Part shown: piece after piece, positions 62,271-64,000 of the stretch
Layout: each line of letters begins with the position of its first letter
Numbering within the stretch: position 1 is the stretch's first letter
DNA from: Crocinitomicaceae bacterium
Lineage (GTDB): Bacteria; Bacteroidota; Bacteroidia; Flavobacteriales_D; Crocinitomicaceae
Assembly (NCBI GenBank): GCA_023957475.1
Contig: JAMLHA010000007.1
Coordinates: 62,001 to 126,000 of the forward strand
Length of the DNA: 64,000 bases
Direction of reading: 5' to 3'
Position numbers and translations under genes: made by a program
Notes under the pieces: model-generated
Databases searched by the model: none
What the model was told of the DNA's origin: nothing
What the model saw: the letters and a program-made list of their open reading frames with translations, nothing else

Positions 62271-63332
62271 TTAATCAATAATTAACATTGCATCACCGTA
62301 CGAATAGAATTTGTATTTTTCTTTAATAGCTTCTTGGTAGGCTTTCATCATGTTTTCGTGACCTGCAAAAGCAGAAATCATCATCAACAATGTTGAAAGC
62401 GGTGTGTGAAAATTGGTGATCATACAATTGGCAATACTGAAATCATAAGGTGGGAAAATAAATTTATTTGTCCAACCATCAAATGGTTTCAATGTACCTT
62501 CTGTTGAAACAGATGATTCGATTGCTCGCATAGAAGTTGTTCCAATTGCACAAATACGTTTTTTGTTTTCAATTGCTTTATTGACAATGTTTACAGCTTT
62601 TTGAGGGATTATTACTTGCTCAGAATCCATTTTGTGTTTTGTCAAATCTTCCACTTCTACAGAACGAAATGTACCAAGTCCAACATGCAAAGTTACTTCA
62701 GCAAAATTTACTCCTTTAATTTCTAAACGTTTCAATAATTCACGAGAAAAATGCAAACCAGCAGTAGGTGCAGCAACAGCACCTTCTTGAGTTGCATAGA
62801 TTGTTTGATACCTGTCTTCATCAGTAGGTTCAACAGCTCTTTTGATGTATTTAGGAAGTGGAGTTTCACCTAATTCAGTAATTTTTGCTTTGAAATCTTC
62901 GTAAGGGCCATCAAACAAGAAACGCAATGTTCTACCTCTTGACGTTGTATTGTCAATTACTTCAGCAACCAATGAGTCATCGTCACCGAAGTACAATTTA
63001 TTACCGATTCTAATTTTTCTTGCTGGATCGACTAAAACATCCCACAACAAACTTTCACGATTCAATTCGCGCAATAAAAATACTTCAATTTTTGCACCAG
63101 TTTTCTCCTTGTTACCATACAATCTTGCTGGGAAAACGCGGGTGTTATTACGAATCATAACATCACCGTCAGAGAAATAATTAACCAAGTCTTTGAATAA
63201 TTTGTGTTCAATCTTTCCGTTGCTACGGTGAAGTATTAATAATCTAGCTTCATCACGGTTTTCTGATGGGTATTCTGCGATTAATTCTTGAGGTAAATCG
63301 AAATTAAATTCCGAAAGTTTCATTTTACTCAT
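62271..63332 (-). CDS. queA: S-adenosylmethionine:tRNA ribosyltransferase-isomerase
   Basis: 353 residues; moves the ribosyl part of SAM to preQ1 in tRNA to form epoxyqueuosine. Motifs: [36 protein letters not shown] (partly quoted), [33 protein letters not shown] and HKMDSEQ. Normal length. ATG at 63332 or three codons on at 63323. No queuosine partner gene lies beside it. Confidence 0.97.
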   Translation of the reverse strand: MSKMKLSEFNFDLPQELIAEYPSENRDEARLLILHRSNGKIEHKLFKDLVNYFSDGDVMIRNNTRVFPARLYGNKEKTGAKIEVFLLRELNRESLLWDVLVDPARKIRIGNKLYFGDDDSLVAEVIDNTTSRGRTLRFLFDGPYEDFKAKITELGETPLPKYIKRAVEPTDEDRYQTIYATQEGAVAAPTAGLHFSRELLKRLEIKGVNFAEVTLHVGLGTFRSVEVEDLTKHKMDSEQVIIPQKAVNIVNKAIENKKRICAIGTTSMRAIESSVSTEGTLKPFDGWTNKFIFPPYDFSIANCMITNFHTPLSTLLMMISAFAGHENMMKAYQEAIKEKYKFYSYGDAMLIID

Positions 63333-63365
63333 TGCAAAGAAGTATTATTTTAAATAAAAAGAGCA

Positions 63366-63373
63366 CAAAATTA
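63366..63373 (-). promoter_or_regulatory. Candidate -7 box of queA
   Basis: TAATTTTG on the minus strand, ~28-base leader. No TTG at the usual distance. Confidence 0.4.
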
Positions 63374-63405
63374 AATAAAAATAACAAGTAAAAGAGTGTT
63401 TTTAA

Positions 63406-64000
63406 CTATTTCTTTAGAATTTCCTTTTTCCAACTTGCGTATTTTTTTGTTTTTATTTGGTCTAATGTATAGTAGAACGTTTTTGCCCAATAATTCCGCA
63501 AGCCAAATCCGCCTGCTTTAGAATGAAATAGGTCATATAATAGAATGTTATTATTGGATAAATCAATAGCTACAAAGTGATATATTGCCATTTCTTGAAG
63601 TTTGTTTAAGCTTTCAGCTACCAAAAGCAACCCAATACCTTCCTTTTCAGAAAAATTATACGATTGAATAAACTTTTGGATGTCATCTTTCGTATAATTG
63701 GGCGATTTTAATGCTTCCATGTCTTCCAAAGGAGTTATGCTATTGATTTGAGAAATATCTTTAAGATTTACTTCAATGTTTTCTTTTCTAAAAGTTGCAA
63801 TGAGGTTGTATTTATCTGGTTCTTTGTACACCATGTTATTCCAAGCAGGAAAATATTCAGTCTTAATAGAAGCTCCATCGGTTGATCCTATACCCCATAT
63901 TTGACTGAAATCACCTATTAATTTTACATGCGAAAAATCAATTCCCAACCAGGTAATTTTAGTTGAAGAAGATTGAAATAAATCTTCAATTTTTTGACAA
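63406..64000 (-). CDS. Conserved protein of unknown function, 5' end cut by the window
   Basis: The frame is open to the last base of the window (it reads C-Q-K-I-E-D-L-F at the edge), so the TTG at 63948 is not the start. The visible 197 residues start just after what may be a signal peptide. Segments: TWLGIDFSHVKLIGDFSQ, YNFSEKEGIGLLLVAESLNK, MAIYHFVAIDLSNNNIL and GGFGLRNYWAKTFYYTL. No known domain recognised; it looks like proteins found in Bacteroidota without assigned function. Confidence 0.75.
   Translation of the reverse strand, partial: CQKIEDLFQSSSTKITWLGIDFSHVKLIGDFSQIWGIGSTDGASIKTEYFPAWNNMVYKEPDKYNLIATFRKENIEVNLKDISQINSITPLEDMEALKSPNYTKDDIQKFIQSYNFSEKEGIGLLLVAESLNKLQEMAIYHFVAIDLSNNNILLYDLFHSKAGGFGLRNYWAKTFYYTLDQIKTKKYASWKKEILKK

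Noticed and set aside
63406..63948. Complete gene starting at TTG 63948
   Set aside because: The frame stays open to the window edge, so the gene is cut rather than starting there.

Overview
The window is AT-rich DNA from a member of the Bacteroidota, most likely order Flavobacteriales (family not determinable here; Crocinitomicaceae-like is only a guess). Evidence: type IX secretion (T9SS) C-terminal sorting domains of type A and type B, the TTG-N(16-20)-TANNTTTG promoter type in front of many genes, few Shine-Dalgarno sites, a very short NuoG, and LytS/LytTR, DUF4286 and DUF285 proteins typical of the phylum.

Layout. 1-1146: end of a large T9SS type B surface protein. 1337-14268: a complete 14-gene respiratory complex I operon, nuoABCDEFGHIJKLMN, with a good promoter and a terminator. 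14305-15342: a decayed insertion sequence. 15464-18911: two tandem paralogous secreted DUF285 (BspA-like) proteins, facing away from a 1177-residue lipoprotein that joins a double beta-propeller and a Y_Y_Y domain to a cytosolic SpoIIE/PP2C phosphatase (19072-22605). 22730-23752: an intact IS982-family element sitting exactly at the start codon of a two-gene secreted-protein unit (23760-26062). 26112-31971: rpe, small membrane and secreted proteins, a 34-residue membrane peptide with its own promoter, a GH3-family protein and thiL. 32097-33115: trxA and a rhodanese-thioredoxin lipoprotein. 33258-33355: the SRP 4.5S-type RNA. 33390-42524: O-methyltransferase, rseP, a T9SS subtilase, a glycosyltransferase/flippase-like pair, ruvC, an OmpA protein and a single-RecA-domain helicase-like protein.

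43047-49206 is a self-contained efflux operon: a TetR regulator with an operator palindrome between its promoter elements, then TolC, membrane-fusion and RND pump genes. It is followed by two remnants of a REP-associated (Y1/HUH) transposase, a lipase-like protein, a LytTR/LytS two-component pair, aconitase (acnA), a REPIN-like repeat, a secreted phosphodiester glycosidase, DUF4286-rsmA, a T9SS M43 metallopeptidase, a tRNA-dihydrouridine synthase, queA and the 3' part of an unknown gene.

Most of the window is housekeeping (respiration, TCA cycle, tRNA/rRNA modification, envelope proteolysis, thiol redox) interleaved with T9SS cargo. I see no CRISPR array, tRNA, rRNA or clear phage or defence island. 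The least explained items are the propeller-phosphatase next to the DUF285 pair, the 34-residue membrane protein, the lone RecA-like domain protein, several families of intergenic palindromes, and a set of genes whose promoter position implies leaderless or nearly leaderless mRNAs. All family names come from reading motifs in the translated sequence; no database search was run.
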